Program-made: the position numbers and the translations under genes
The notes under the pieces: model-generated
The model's database searches: none
The model's input: only the letters and a program-made list of their open reading frames with translations
Told to the model about the DNA's origin: nothing
Source of the DNA: Tubulanus polymorphus
Lineage: Eukaryota > Nemertea > Palaeonemertea > Tubulaniformes > Tubulanidae
Reading direction: 5' to 3'
DNA length: 64,000 nucleotides
Assembly: GCF_964204645.1 (NCBI RefSeq)
Contig: NC_134026.1
Location: 22,214,650-22,278,649 of the forward strand
Shown: positions 50,076 to 64,000 of the stretch, piece by piece
How positions within the stretch are numbered: position 1 is the first letter of the stretch
Layout of the letters: the number at the start of each line of letters is the position of its first letter

Positions 50076-53000
50076 ATTAGTCACTTGAGTAAACTCCAGG
50101 GTTCAAGTCAAAAACATGTCTTTAATCTAACCTAAAGCCTGGCGCAGACGGGCGACTTTTGATCACCTGGTTGCCACAACCAGCAATCAGGAGAGCTTTA
50201 ACCAGTGGAACTGTGACCAAAAGCTTGCTTCATAGTCCAGATGACGATTAACCCCAGGAAAACAAATTAAAAACTGTTCATTCATTTCCATCTTGGTAAA
50301 GATTTTATCCCTGTAGGGAAAACCAGTTTCTAACATTTACCACTTAGTACCATGATACACATGAACTTATATTCCGTTGGTTTTTACAACAAACAATTCA
50401 GTAATTGGCGTGCAAAAATGAGTAGGCTGGCTTCAGCAATAAATAAGAAACAATTATGCCTGTGATTTCAACCAGTTAGCCTATTCAGGTTGTACACTAG
50501 TATTTTCTTTTTTAGGCAATAACAGATATGAAGAGAATTGACAGATTAAAGAATACATTGAGCGGTGATTCGTGTTAAAAACAGAGAAATATTTAGAATA
50601 AATACAACACAAAATGATGTGGTACCTGCATGAGCCCGTCTGCCCTCATTTCACGTTATAATACACGGCACTAAACAATCAAGAAGAAAAGAAAATACAT
50701 TTCTTACTCTGTAATAACCTTTGATACAAGCAGCGGTAGCAGTTCGATCATCGGCGAATATCATTAACGCTTTCGTATTCGAAGACATATTTACTGATAT
50801 TCGGCATCATCGAAAATAGTCCTCGGTTTAGAATTACAGCAGAACCTCATCACAAACCGTAAATTATGTCCCGAATTAGAAAATTTGACGACACCATATC
50901 ATACCAAACTATCGGTTAACATAACTGGGCTTTGGTAATAGATTTACAGATCCTGATATCGTTAATTATAATGAGGATGTTATGCTGTAGATTATTTACA
51001 AATGCCCGAAATGCGTTACCGGACATGGAATTTTATCCGAGCACGCGGCTTCTTGTCAGCAATCTCAAGCGCGAGCCTCGCTTGATGAATTATCATTCAT
51101 CTAAAATTTATAGCCTATATGTAAGTTGCAGCAAGACAACTAAGAGACACAGCCTTTCTCTCTAGGGAATTGGATCGAATTAAGAATTCGATCAGAATTA
51201 GATGCCGGTCGGTTGCCTCATACGAATTTAATGTTCACTTTACAGTAAATGATACAATTAATGCTGAATTGATTATCGACTAACCTAGTAACATCAAAGC
51301 ACAGACAGAAATGGTAAGTATTGAAACCTATTTAGGCCTACAGATTTTACTTGTAATGAGTTTTACACGCAAATCCTATATTTGAGCACAAGCACTTGAA
51401 TGGGTTTTCGATACTGGAAGTATAATTGATAATCCACAAGAATCCTACTTCGATCATCAGCCATTTTTAGAACAATGAATTTATCCATGATGCACCACAC
51501 ACCCTTTTCTATATCTATATTATACAGTAGGACAGGAAATGATCTTCTCTGCCCTAATGCTAAGTTTACGACCAATGATATTGGGATATAAACCAAACAC
51601 TACCATTGATAACCTAAGTTGGTTTCTGGAACGAGATTTTTATCCTGAATTATCATTCTAGATGACTATTAGATGACATTGGCCAATGTTATTACATATT
51701 AGTATCTGGCTAGAAAAATTATGAAATGTTCATCAATAAATGAGTGGGGAATTCAAATACGATCACTAGATGGCGTGTCATGGGTGCTTTGTCGGAAATA
51801 CCTGTATGCATCTTCGGGATTGCTGTGACGTCTGTCGTCCTGACTACAACGGATATAAGCTAAGCATTACTACTAAGAGATAGGACTGTTTCCTGCCTTT
51901 CTGTATAGAACAGATAGAAAAGGGACACGTGTTGATGATAATGGGTTAATTCCTTCGAGCTTGTATGTTGTTGGGCAGATGATGAAGAAATTGAACACTA
52001 CATATCAGCAGTAGTGATCACTAGTGGATATTTTGTTTTCACCAGTATCAAAGCCCATATTCAAGTGCCTGTGATTTGAGGTCCTCAGAGAAGCAAAATA
52101 GAAGAATTAGTGACTTTATCGTTCAGTTAAAACGGCATTCCCTGTTTGGCAAGTGAGCCAGAAACTGGGCTGGAGACGGAGTAGTCTAAAGTGGAATGTT
52201 ACAACAACCAAAACCATCAACTTTAACCTGCATAAAAAGACTCTGAAACGGCCGAAGCTTTATTCTTTACCCCTCATACTAGACTGTAGTTGATGAATTA
52301 CCATAAAATTGTATTCTGTACAAAAGTCTTGCCTAAAAAAGCAATGAATCTGGAGATTTACCTGAATTTCTTCTCACACTTCAAAATTCGGCTCCACAAA
52401 TTGAAATGAAGAATGTTTACTAACTACTAAGACCTCTAGCGCCATCTGACCGTAACAGAATTCGCGATTTTTATTAGGTTCGAATCCCGATCAAAATGAA
52501 TATTTAAAATGATATTGAATATTCATAGATTTCTCAATGATATCTATTTGAGTTATTCATATGGTATTGGCAGTAATTAGTCGTCTTGGCTACATGTATT
52601 TGCCATTGCCCATTGGACAGGTTTTTATTCCAACCTTATCAACGACGAGATTTTTCGGCCTAGAGTCCCAGCTACCACTGGGTGTGAACGGGTAGTGTTG
52701 GGATTTTTTTCGAATGTAAAAATTAATGAAAACGCTTTGTAAAAATTGTCTTCTTATACTTTGCCATCAACGTCGCATGTCTTATAAAAAGGAAAACAGA
52801 TACAAAAAAATTAGAATCAATCGAATTGTTACTGGGGGTACTGAGGGTACCGGGGACCCAAGGGCCCGCAAAGGAGTGACCCCCCCTTTGCTCATCTTGC
52901 CATTAAATCCTTATACCCTTAGCTAAGTTAGTTACCTAATCGTTGGTGGTAAGCTTTTTATAATCGGATGGATTTATGTGAAAATATCCGATCGTGAAAC

Positions 53001-56000
53001 TAAACCACAGACAGGTTACTGACTAACCCTTAGCGTGAAGGACAAGGCAGTTTAGATAAGCAGCGGACCAATCCCTCAATATTCTTTCGCGACTACGCGC
53101 GCTTGAAGTTTTCTCTTCGCAATTTTAGCCTTGATCGGGAGATTGACCTTAGTACTGAGTGCTCGGAAATTGGAAATAACATTTATCCGATCCGGTTTTT
53201 ACATACCGGGTATCAGTAAGTTATTTAGTCATTGTTATTGAGGTATTTTCAGCAGATGTTTTTGACATGAACAAAGTCATTAAACTATGCGTTGTGCATC
53301 GACTCTTTATAGAAATGTATAAGCAGTTGTTGATCAATGCTCTAAAGATATTCTTTAGAGCATGGACTCATGTTGAAATCATCCAGCTTTCCTGACCCGG
53401 ATTTAGTGTGTGATGCTCAGCTCAACCATCGACGATGTCTTCCCATACTTAGCTGTAAAACTATCATCAAAATTTTCTGCTTCACTTTCAATAACACAAT
53501 AGTATCCTAGTTTTCTTCCTTTCTTTGTCGTGCTTGTTTTGTAAAATTAATTAGCTTCTTGTATTCTTTTTTCATAAACTTGAACTTGAAATATACGGCG
53601 GGCGGGGGCAATCTGTGGTCGATTTCCGTGGCTTACTGGGTGTAGTTCCACACAGTTATGAATCTAAATATTCATATATTCATTTGGTCATCAAATAATA
53701 ATTAACTCTTAGCATGTAGCCACATTTTAACTGATCAGGTTTGGTTATAGGGACCACTGTTGAGGGTAGCACAAATTATAAAAAGATGCATCTCTACGAC
53801 AAAGGAAAATATTGAAAGTTCACCGCTTTTGGTGCAATTTCTAAACAATAAATGAAGTAGTTTCCAGGCAATAAATATCATCAAGAATGGTGTGCCTTTT
53901 TGTTGGAAATCATCTGTCTCGTCTCGTAATAATGTGCCCTTTCCTACTTATGGGATTGTTTTGGACGATTAAATGCGCCCTTTTTATTTTGAGAACGAAA
54001 TTTTTGCGACTACCATCTGAATCCATTCATCCATTCCCCTGGTGAATAAGGTAACAGAAAAACGACCGTGGGACAACGATCCTCTGCTTGACAAAAGAAA
54101 GAACACTGTGAGACAGGACAATAAACGAAAAACGACTGTGAGACACCATATTAACTATAAAATGTTTGTTTTATTTTTCGTAAGAAATTCAGATCTAAAA
54201 TAATCGTAATCTACTTCATAATGTAACAACCATGGTCAATAGATCGCCTGAAATTCGGCGTTTAACCAGTTTAAATTTCATTTGCTATTCGAATGGAGTT
54301 TACACCATCAATTATTACTAATCCGGTTAATTACAAAGTAAAACGTATCATTTATGAAATTATCCAAAACGGTTTTCTATTCAAAACACCCACAAGCAAT
54401 GCCCATTAATTGAATATTGAATGGATCTGTTTTTCATATACAAGTATTCAAATATGCCTTCTATAAAAAGGACTGAATACTAATTTCTAATTTGATTTCA
54501 TAGAATAAATACAGGGTTTTATGTTAGTGATGTACATGAATATTGGAATCTAATTCTGGTATTTTCAGTAAAGGGTTTATGTTCTACCAATGATCATCCA
54601 CGTCGGCCATAGAGAAACTGGCCTTATATCGACACAATCATACCTAAATTGATATAATGATGACACATACAATGTACCGATTACATTAAAATCTCTGAAT
54701 GTTAGAAATACTGAAAATCAGTGACCAGTTCTACAGGTCTTGGTTGGATTTGACTCTAGAGTTCAAAAAGTCTAATCTGAGGAGTCAAATATTAACTGGC
54801 GACTGCGAAACTGAGTCCAGTACGTTATATATTCTTGCCGATAATTGAAAATTCCGAGAAAAAAAAATTGTGGAACCACTTTACATAAAATCTCTTTGTT
54901 CGTTATATAATCAAAAGTTTATTACAACCAAAGTATGATCCAATCAAATTGTGTCATTTCTGCCTAAGTTTTCAGTTTGTTACATATGATAAATCGTTTC
55001 ATTGCATTTTGGTAAGGCAAGGTTCCACTGTTATCATGCAGCATTTGATTATTCACTTCGATGATAATCAAATTTTGTGATATAATAAGCTATGTTTAAA
55101 TGACTGACAACATTCAAAATGTTTGCTAATCAATACTCCCGAATATTAAGGCTATCTGATAACTTGTTTCAAAGATCACAAACGTATTTAATTATTGAGA
55201 TAAAGTAAAACCCGCTCGATCTGGAACATTTCGGGCCAATAATATTCATCTGGTTTCATGACAAAACAGATTGAAATCATGATATTCTATATATGTTTAA
55301 GTACAATTTGGTAACGGAAATATTTCAGATCGAAAACAATAATCTGAATTAATCTAATCCATATCAAGCGGGTCTTTACTGTTTAACACCTGGTTGAAGA
55401 AACGTAAAGATGATGAATGTACCTGTCGCGTTTTAAATATAACACAAAGAATAGCACGACTCTTTTATTTTTCAACATCGCTTGCATAGATAAAAACTTT
55501 GAAAACAATATACAAGAAACATCTAAACTACGTTGTACTTAATTGATACAAAAAAATCCCTACCACTTCTGCCAATTCTACAAAACTAGATTACTCGGTA
55601 ATTTATATAAATTTTACAATGGAATGACGATGCGTCTTAAACTAATACTCAATATATCTTAAGTTCAATCGAAGCAAAACTACAATCAAAACAAGAAATT
55701 GACATAACTATCCCAAGATCATTAACATTGATGATGATTTTCATGATGGTTATTATCATATTATCATATTGCACAAATGTTGACAGGAAACGAAAGAACC
55801 ACTACATTTTTGCGTGTGTAAATCTTAATAAGTTATCATTGTCGTAATATAAATGTACCCATAACAACGAGATTAAGCAATAGCGGATGATTAATAAATA
55901 AATAATCAGTAATAATAATTCCGTTTGTGTAGATAGCGGACACAAAGAAACAATTGAAAAAATACTGCAACCATCATGATGATTATAATATGTTTTATAC

Positions 56001-56979
56001 AGATATTGAAAGACTTTAGTCGATTTGTAATTTACGATTAACAAAGAGGAACATCTCGAGACCTCACATTCCATGTGGGGTCGTCGGGCTAGTAATAGTA
56101 AACTATGTACAAGAATTTACAGCAACACGCGAAAGAGTTCTTGTGATCATCAGAAAAACGACTTAGAAATAAGAAAGAGGTACATATTTATTCATAAACG
56201 AATTAACAGCAATTCGTTGTAAGAAAGATTATTCATTTAATAGTCAACCTACCAAAAACGAGGAAAAAGTTGTCCACAACGGCAACTTTTAAGTAATAAA
56301 AAAGTCACAAAGTCGCGCACAATTCCCATGTGTTGGTAGTGTATTGTATACAAGGCAGCAATGATGAGGGCCTGAGAGCAGAGCCATAGCATAAATCATA
56401 CAAATTGCACATACATATGCCAAGGCTTCTAGTGTAGTATAAATCTATATACATATGATATTCAGTCTCGAAGTTCCAAGCGTCTGTCTCTCATCTGGAA
56501 ACTCGTGTAAAATCAACATTTGTAATTCGTTTCATAATGTCAAAACAAATGAAATATTCACACATTTAAAAAACCTGTAACAGGTATATATGTTATATAT
56601 AGAGAATCCAGGTGGCCAAAACATTATATTTAACGTAACAAAAAAATGGCTGTGTATCGCCATATAGTATCGTTCATCATTTGCAATACCACATACGGCA
56701 TGTATGATCCAGCAAGCACACTACAAAACCTGAGCGACTGACGATAACATTTGGTAAATTCAGCATTCCACTTTGTTGTTTTCATTTTTCATTTTCAGTA
56801 ACACACAGAGCAACGCCTTTTTTGAAAGTACGAATGAGTATGCAGAGCAGATCAGCAGTGTTGTGTCATTAATGCAAAATGGTATTTGCATAAAGATAAC
56901 GATAATCAGATGCTCCGGCAGTGTGCTGAAAACACCGAGGAATTCAAAAGGAGAGTAAAACGTAGGATTTTCACAATTG
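50076..56979. other. Intergenic DNA and probable 3' UTR of the PATJ/MPDZ-like gene
   Basis: No gene recognised. The part from roughly 55.7 to 56979 is the likely 3' UTR of the minus-strand PDZ gene; TTTATT at 56187-56192 is a candidate reverse-strand AATAAA. Near 52435-52490, CTCTAGCGCCATCTGACC and GGTTCGAATCCC suggest a degenerate repeat with a B-box, not a tRNA. Confidence 0.35.
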
Positions 56980-59900
56980 TCACGACATGATAGTCAACGT
57001 CACAATCCCAGTTGAATTTTTTAGAATGTTTACAGCATCGTCGTGCGTCGCTCCATCTAATGGCTGTCCATTTACGGCCAGAATTTGATCACCACGGTGT
57101 AGATCCCCACATTCCGCAGCTGCGCCCTGAGCAAACACCGTTTTGACGTAAATTGGAAGATCTCCGTGCGGACTGCCGTAGCCACCAACTATCGAGAAAC
57201 CAAGTCCAGCAGGACCACGTCTCAGGTTCACTATTTTCACCTCGGGAGGCCTGAAATCAGATCAATGAATGTATCATTAAACATTTCCATTCTTAGAACA
57301 AAAGAATTCTCTTACTGTTGACAAAAACAGTCCACATTCAGATGAATTTCAATAAATTTTGAATGTATTCAGATTATCAACTTTTGACGTTGAAAATCGA
57401 TATGAGAATTTCAGTTTTATATTCAGGCTGTACTTATCGTGGTACTACAATGTCTTTTCTGAACATTATAACAAAACTAAGATTTGGTTTTCTCAAGATT
57501 CACTGATTTTCAACAAAATAACTGTGTCGTACATTTGAGAAAAAATAACCTCCTCTTACCCTAGATCTTCATCATGATCCTCTTCTTCATCAGCAGAAGA
57601 TGCTATCTTGCGGTGGCCACGGTTACTTGCATTGCTGTTCTTAGACTGCTGAGAGGAGAAACTGTCATTGGCGGCATTTCTGTGCTGTGGATCACCTATA
57701 AAAGAAGATGGAGGAAAAAGCATGATGAAAGGTGACATCACATGGCGTCCAGCATTTCATGATGGTGGAGAAGTCAGCAACTATATTTTTCTCAATCTTG
57801 ATTCTAGTCTAGAGCTAAGAAGCTTCTAACACTTCGAGTCTGGCCATTGTTGATGTCAACTGTATTTTTGTCGAAGGCTGTGTCATTGGGGATAGAAACC
57901 TGCCACTAAAAACTTTCACAGCTTGGATGATACAACTCATGTACAGCCATTAGTCAAACTGCCAGTCACACAGAACAGGGCTATTCCTGGCCCTGTTCTG
58001 TGTGTCTTTGAATCAGGAGAAAAATGCCATTAGATTAATGAGACTAGGGTATCCAATATATCAGGGAAGGCATTTACCTGAGTATACTAAAGTTTTAGTG
58101 TAATATTCATACCTGGAGTGACTTCTAAAGTTACTGTCCCTTTGGCTTGAACTAGCAAATTAGCAGCTTGAGTCTGAGAAAGGTTTTCAGTTGAAACTGA
58201 ATTGATCGCAACGATATGATCTCCAACCTAAAATGAACAAAATCTCATTATTGTAAGTCAACAACCGTAAATCGATTCTAATTCATGATTCACAGGATTC
58301 ACTTAAAGGGTCCGAAAAATGTCCTTAAGTCTCCCAAGTTGTCTAAAGACCTATTTCAATTTAGTCCAGTCTATGGTAAGTTTAATCAGTGTAACTGGCC
58401 CCTGAAGACATCATATGAATGTGAACGGAAATCATTTGACCTAACAAGTACCATTAGATTTTTTGATTTAGCTGCCGGTCCGTTTGTGCTCATGCTCGCA
58501 ATGATAACGGGTGTATTGCCTAATGGACTGCCATGTCCACCGGCGATACTGAGTCCAAGTGAGCCACTCATATCTCGCACGAGGTGCACAATTCTCGTCA
58601 TTTTGTGACTCCCCTGACTACTACCACTCACATTGCTGTTTCCTGAAATCATTCAACAAAAAGCACGTTAAAACCAGCGCAATAAACAAGCATCGAACGA
58701 AATAAGAATTTCTTTCATTAAATCTTTTAATCATTTGACCCTATGTAAGAGTTCTTTTACAAATTTCGGCTCAAATTCGTCGGATCATCTACGAACATGA
58801 CATGCAGTGCTATGTTCCCTAAACTAATCACATGAAAAAAATCATAATGACTTCTTATATCATGCAGATACATTCATATAAAAATAAATAAGAAATTGCT
58901 AACCTATCCTAATAAACAGCTACTTTAATTAACATCATATCTCTAAATCCTATCATCTGCTAAAACCAACTCTAAACATGAAAGCATAGTACATTATCAA
59001 CAATGCATAATGATTATTATAATGATGATGAATGATGAAAAAAAAATAATTTCTGATACAAAATAAAGTCCTTTAGAACATGCAAAAAATCAATTGGATA
59101 TGCTACATTGCAATATCCATTTTCCATAAAGGGAATCTCAGCAACTTTCACTTTTACAAAAGTTCTAGTTCATAGAAATAAAGCGACTATATACTTTCTG
59201 CGTTTCTAACTCAATGAATAGGAATAAGTAGCATTCTGTTTTACGAATGAAAAATTCACAATTTCAACATCTGACATCAAGAAGCCGTCAAAATCATAGG
59301 CTTGATTTCAAAGGCTTCCATCATGCAGGTATACTAATTCGAGAACACAAAAATAATATGTGTAAACATACAGATAATAGCTAACCTTCCATGGAAGATT
59401 TTAAATCCACAAGTATGAACATAGAATAGGCGCGAAAACGAGACTATTTAATGTTGGAATGCATTAATTTTTGCTCTCAATATGTAAGCTAGATTTAAAA
59501 ATGAAATTTTAGCAATCGTATCAAAAATTGTCAGCCCTGTTTATACCTTAACAGTAGAAAAATGCTGGCCACTGATCAAAATGTATTCATTTTACTCTGA
59601 TTGTAAAACATTTACTCTGAATGAATTCACAAGCTCAGATTTCAGAAAAGTGAATGTATAGAGATCGTGGTATTTTGGTTAATGAATTCAAATATATTTC
59701 TAAAAATGATTTGGCAACGACAATAGTCAGGTCCTCAGTAACTTTTGGATGATGGTAATCCTGTGAAAAAAAAACAACAAAGAAAGTGATCAGACAGTAG
59801 AACATCAGTGATATAAAATATTGAACTTTTGTGCACAATTCCCTAACTACCGAAAGTCCGTACCAAGAATATATACATGCATTACCAATTTAAACCTATA

Positions 59901-62900
59901 TCAATTCAGCAAATCTGCTGCTTTGGCAAGAAATGATAATAACAATACAGTAACCGATTAGTGATCAGGTTTGACAATCATCATTATTAAGCACCGTGTC
60001 CCACTATTCCTACAAATTAGACACAGATTGATCGGACTTAAGGTAAATAAAGATAGAAACCATTGAAAGATTTTCGAGATGTAAAAACGAACACATCTGA
60101 TTCATCGAAAGACCTGTACAAGCTAAGATGCACAATGTGTAATTTTTTGTAATGGGTGATTTTACCAACAGAATCATCGTGCTAAACCCCATCAATCTTA
60201 TTCCTCAAATATGTCCATATATTTGAAGCAGCAGCAGCAATTTTCAAGCAGGTTCATAAAATGCATATGATGATGGAGCAAAGATATATTTGTCAACAAC
60301 AAAGTTTGCACACTTTTGTTTACAGAACTGACAACCTGAATGTACATGTAAAGTATCTTGAATCAACACCTAAAAACACCTGGGTTATTAATGAGTAAAT
60401 GGAGTAAAATTGAAATTGCATTATACCGGTACTTCATTGGATAAAGCTTGTCTAAAAATGAGATACAAAAGACAATTTAAATCTTCAAGGAAAAGGGGAA
60501 GAGAGAGATAGATGTTGAATCAAGATGACATAGTTTTGACACAGTAAACCTGATCATCATGCTTCTTGTTCTGATAACCAGGTGCACATTGCTTATTTCA
60601 CCTGATCTCATACTCTGCATCCACATAACTTTGGTAAAACTTTATAAGAAGAAAAATATATAAACCAAACTTAAAAAAACGAAAACCAATTCAAGTGCAT
60701 CAGTGAGTCAGGGTGATACTATGTGAAACCAAGAGTTCTAAATGAAAAATTTGTTATTGTGGGGTATTGTTTTTAAGGGTGATGCATTCTCTGAAAATCT
60801 AACTGTATGAGCAATCCTCGTAGGTCTGATGTAGTACAGCACATATAGTGCAATACAAAACTGAATTCAATACAGAAACTCAGAAAGGATCTCTAGAAAG
60901 ATTTTAAAGTTCTTCTCAGGTACATCCATGAAGATGGGTAAGATGGTGAAATTCATATGGAAGAATTCATACTACAAAAGCAGATAGCAATTATATAGAT
61001 AAATATGTATATGCAACACTAGGAAGAATTCTTAAACCATATGTGGATGCGATGAAAAGTATGTACTGGCACATGTACATGTACATGAAATGTACCAGAT
61101 CGAATTTTATGAAATGTCTAAAATGCATGGATGTGTACCGGTAATTCAAATTGAAACACACCTTTTGGATGTTTTCCTTTATTTTTCACATTACTCGCGC
61201 TGGACTCAGATTTTTTCAGACCTCGATCGCTTGCATTACTCGAGTTGCGTCTGGATGATGATCGACTGCTGATCTTTAATCTTCCAATCACTAGCGTCAC
61301 TTTCCCCATCAATGTCTGTAAAGACAATATTGAAAGCGGTCAGGAAAATTGGATGTACTTTAATTTGTAAATATGACCATTTTTGGAACATCGCAATACA
61401 TTTAGATGACTGCAGCCGAATAAAAACATCTTCATTCTACGGTATCAGGATAGGTAGGATTAATACTTCATGTACATACTTTTAACACAGTAGCTGCATA
61501 ATCTTGAGTAACACCTTTCATATCTTCACCATTCACAGCGAGTATTTGATCACCTTGCATCAGTCTCCCATCAGCCTCCGCCACTCCACCCTTTACCTGG
61601 TTGGAATAATGAATGAAATCATTTCAAACAGGCTTATTTGTGGAAATGATAAGAAAAATTAGTACAAATTAGTTACAAATTAGTAGAATTAATACTTACG
61701 ATGTCTGAAATGAACACACCGACATCATTCTTTTTGCCCACAATGCTGAGACCGAGTCCTTTGTTTGGCTTCTTCATCAGTTCAACAGTAAAAACATCGT
61801 AAAAGTCTTCATCTTTGACTTGCGCGTCATCACGTAGAACGATCATACGTACGACAGGCGGCGTCTGACGTAGGACTTGTATAGCGCGATCGTGAGATGC
61901 CTCGCGTAGATCATCTCCGTTCACCTAAGAATAATTTCAGCATCATGAATGATCATTATTCCTGCATGACGGAGCATAGAAATGACAAAATATACCTCTA
62001 ATATTTGATCACCCGCCCACAGACGTCCGTCTTTCGCTGCAGCACCATCTTCGTATACTTCATGAATAATTATAGCACCCTGAATGTAATAAATCATTGA
62101 GGTGATTAGATCAGCGAGATGAATAAAAGGTACTTTCGGCAGTGCTTGGACCATGATTGATATTGCATTCACAGTGTTTGACCATGAAGATGATTAAGTA
62201 TATCATTATCGGGTCACCTTTTTCTCATTGGATATTAAAGGTTTTTTTACTTACAAGTAAGGTATCACTTCCGCCTACTATGCTCAGACCTAGGCCTGAC
62301 TTTCCTTTCTGGATTTCGATCACAGTTTCATGTCCAGGAGATATCACACATGTTGCCGGATCACCCTGTATATTTGGCGTGGTAGTAACATTACTGATTG
62401 AACGTTTTTCTTCTTGGTTTGATCGCTGGTCAGGATCTGGGATTTTATCTGAATCGGGGAAATAAAAAAACATAGTAAATTATGGCATTTATTCATTGGG
62501 CCTCTGCAAAATAGATTCTAATGCAACAGAACACCAAAAACTAACCACAAGTGCAACCTCAGATGAATGCTGGTAGGAAAAAAGTATAATGGGTATCTTG
62601 GGAGAAGTCAAATAATTCATGGTATGAATGGGGTACTAGTGATTCATGAAGGCAACAAATTCAATTTTTAAACTATTCTAAACAAATCTTTTCATCAATA
62701 TCCTTAATTGATGCTGCACTATAAGTCCTGTGGCACAAACTAAGTTTTCAGATATTAGGATAATGCTATTTGCACAGGAAAAAAGTGAGCCATATCAGTG
62801 AGTTACTAAACAATTGTCAACCCTGCATAAACCTAGGGAGATCAAAATCTGACCACCAGCACCAACTAAAAAAGTGATTGTAACCTCATGCAGTCACAAT

Positions 62901-63953
62901 ATATAAACAAGAGAAAATTCTGGAGGTATATTGTTTACCAGGAATTATGATTGCTACTGAATTGTAGTCACCATTGTCCATCACATCGAATTCAGCATCT
63001 GAAAACAATCTCCACAATGTCACCATCGGCAAATGATGTTATCCCCCAGTATGATAATAGAATGTCACTAACATCGGAGATCAAGGGAAAACAGGAGTGA
63101 CTGCTGGCTAAAATGTCTGTTCACATCAAATCATGTCGCGTTCATCCCGAAAAGTAGCACTAATATCATTGAATGATTATTTATGACCACGAAAAAGCTA
63201 TTACTTGAAGAATTAATTTCTTACATAAATTTAATTTATCTATGCTTAAACGGATGAAAATCGTATATAAAGTGCATTATGAAAAAACAAAAATTGACGA
63301 GCAAAGATTTTTGTAGAGGAGTGTCTCTTGCGAGAAAACCCGATGGAATTAAAGCGGGATGAAGCAAACTATCTGGATGTATACCACCCACAAATCCAAT
63401 ATTTGATGGCAAATTTATATCATTTTCTACTGAAGAAATCAAAGATAAATCCACCAATGGTGATGCAGACCACCAACTCTTCTGTGCAAAAAACAAAGTA
63501 ATAACGATGCCTATGTCTGCCAGCCATTTGTGATTAATTCGCAATGAATGTGAATCATGCACTATAACCTTCATTAGAAAAAAGCCGAGGATGTTTTTTC
63601 CTTATACGATCAAACTTTAAGACCAATGACCTCAATAAAGCTTATCGCTTAAAATACCCATCTTTTTCAAAGCAAATAAAAGCCGAGGTTATGTTATTCA
63701 TTTTCCCGTCTCTATAAGTACCAGTATTTGTATATGTATGATATGTGAATTAGTGTTTTTGAGTTTTTTTACCAGTTGAAAAATCATCATCAGAGACAAA
63801 TGACGAAGAGCTTTCGCTGCGACTGATATCAGGAGAATTCTCAGTCTCAAAACTGATGGTGAATTCCTGTTCTTCTTGTTCAGCTTGAATAAAGGAACTT
63901 TGAAATTCATTTCGAATTCGGTTACGATTAAATTTCATGCGGACATGTTTTTT
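56980..63953 (-). CDS. PATJ: PATJ/MPDZ-type multi-PDZ scaffold protein, 3' half (four PDZ domains), partial
   Basis: Exons in transcript order: 63953-63773 (start tentative), 62998-62939, 62448-62255, 62079-61996, 61924-61700, 61596-61480, 61315-61162, 58642-58452, 58227-58113, 57695-57560 and 57250-56980. All junctions are GT-AG and in phase; the stop TGA is at 56982-56980. They encode an acidic Ser-rich linker, then four PDZ domains with carboxylate loops [27 protein letters not shown] and GLGFSIVGG. The order matches the last four PDZs of PATJ (INADL) and [35 protein letters not shown], then the C-terminal [19 protein letters not shown]. The protein ends TLTIMS, as the mammalian ones end shortly after the last PDZ. 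PATJ is the Crumbs/PALS1 polarity scaffold at tight or apical junctions. Which paralogue it is cannot be decided, because the N-terminal L27 region is outside the window. Confidence 0.93.
57967..58004. repeat. Perfect 15-bp hairpin in a PATJ-like intron
   Basis: CACACAGAACAGGGC (57967-57981) and GCCCTGTTCTGTGTG (57990-58004) with an 8-nt loop, in the intron between exons 58227-58113 and 57695-57560. Confidence 0.9.
58643..61161 (-). other. Large intron of the PATJ/MPDZ-like gene
   Basis: About 2.5 kb, AT-rich, between the exon carrying the Ser-rich linker and the exon opening the third PDZ. No additional exon recognised. Confidence 0.6.
62999..63772 (-). other. Intron of the PATJ/MPDZ-like gene
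   Basis: 774-bp intron between the acidic linker exons; the reading frame at 63236-63574 shows no family resemblance. Confidence 0.55.
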
Positions 63954-64000
63954 CTACAATGGCCGTGGTGATACAGCTACTGATAATTCCCTTCGGACAG

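Noticed and set aside
52435-52495. GGTTCGAATCCC as a tRNA
   Set aside because: Only the B box is convincing; more likely a SINE remnant or chance.

Overview
The window is animal nuclear DNA. Its genes are small exons split by GT-AG introns, the intergenic DNA is AT-rich and full of small DNA transposons, and every recognisable protein is a metazoan family. The short introns, together with a 154-bp tandem-core element that resembles elements described in bivalves, suggest a lophotrochozoan, most likely a mollusc. That placement is an inference; no species-diagnostic gene is present.

Left block (1-9.8 kb, + strand). The last two coding exons of an unrecognised gene (stop at 222-224) are followed by a complete six-exon TLC-domain gene resembling TLCD4/TMEM56 (1246-3148, 273 aa). 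Next is a complete seven-exon gene (5201-8835, 895 aa) for an unrecognised protein with about eight membrane segments and a long charged cytoplasmic tail. A small palindromic element lies between them (4350-4560). From 9.9 to 12.8 kb there is a ~264-bp satellite whose core is the terminal sequence of that same element.

Middle block (16.4-32.5 kb, - strand). This is RAB3, the small GTPase of synaptic-vesicle exocytosis, complete in coding sequence over five coding exons. The main discovery of the window is here. The fourth coding position is occupied by two alternative exons, A (20211-20335) and B (23008-23132). Each is exactly 125 nt, both have the same splice phases, and both encode the NKCD guanine-specificity motif, but they differ at 15 of 41 residues. 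Including both, or skipping both, breaks the reading frame, so they can only work as mutually exclusive exons. Exon A is the conventional Rab3 sequence; exon B would give a second Rab3 with a different alpha3-beta5 loop and alpha4 helix.

Right block (32.6-64 kb). About 24 kb has no recognisable coding sequence and probably holds the RAB3 promoter and 5' non-coding exon(s) plus many repeats. It is followed by the 3' half of a - strand PATJ/MPDZ-type scaffold gene (56980 to the right edge) with four C-terminal PDZ domains spread over at least eleven exons.

Repeats identified by eye include five copies of one TIR element beginning TAGCCGCGATCAC, TTAA-flanked piggyBac-like MITEs, several single MITEs, a ~400-bp inverted pair 2.2 kb apart (28.7/31.6 kb), and two long (AT)n tracts. 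Exon coordinates come from reading splice sites and frame by hand; no alignment, folding or database search was run.
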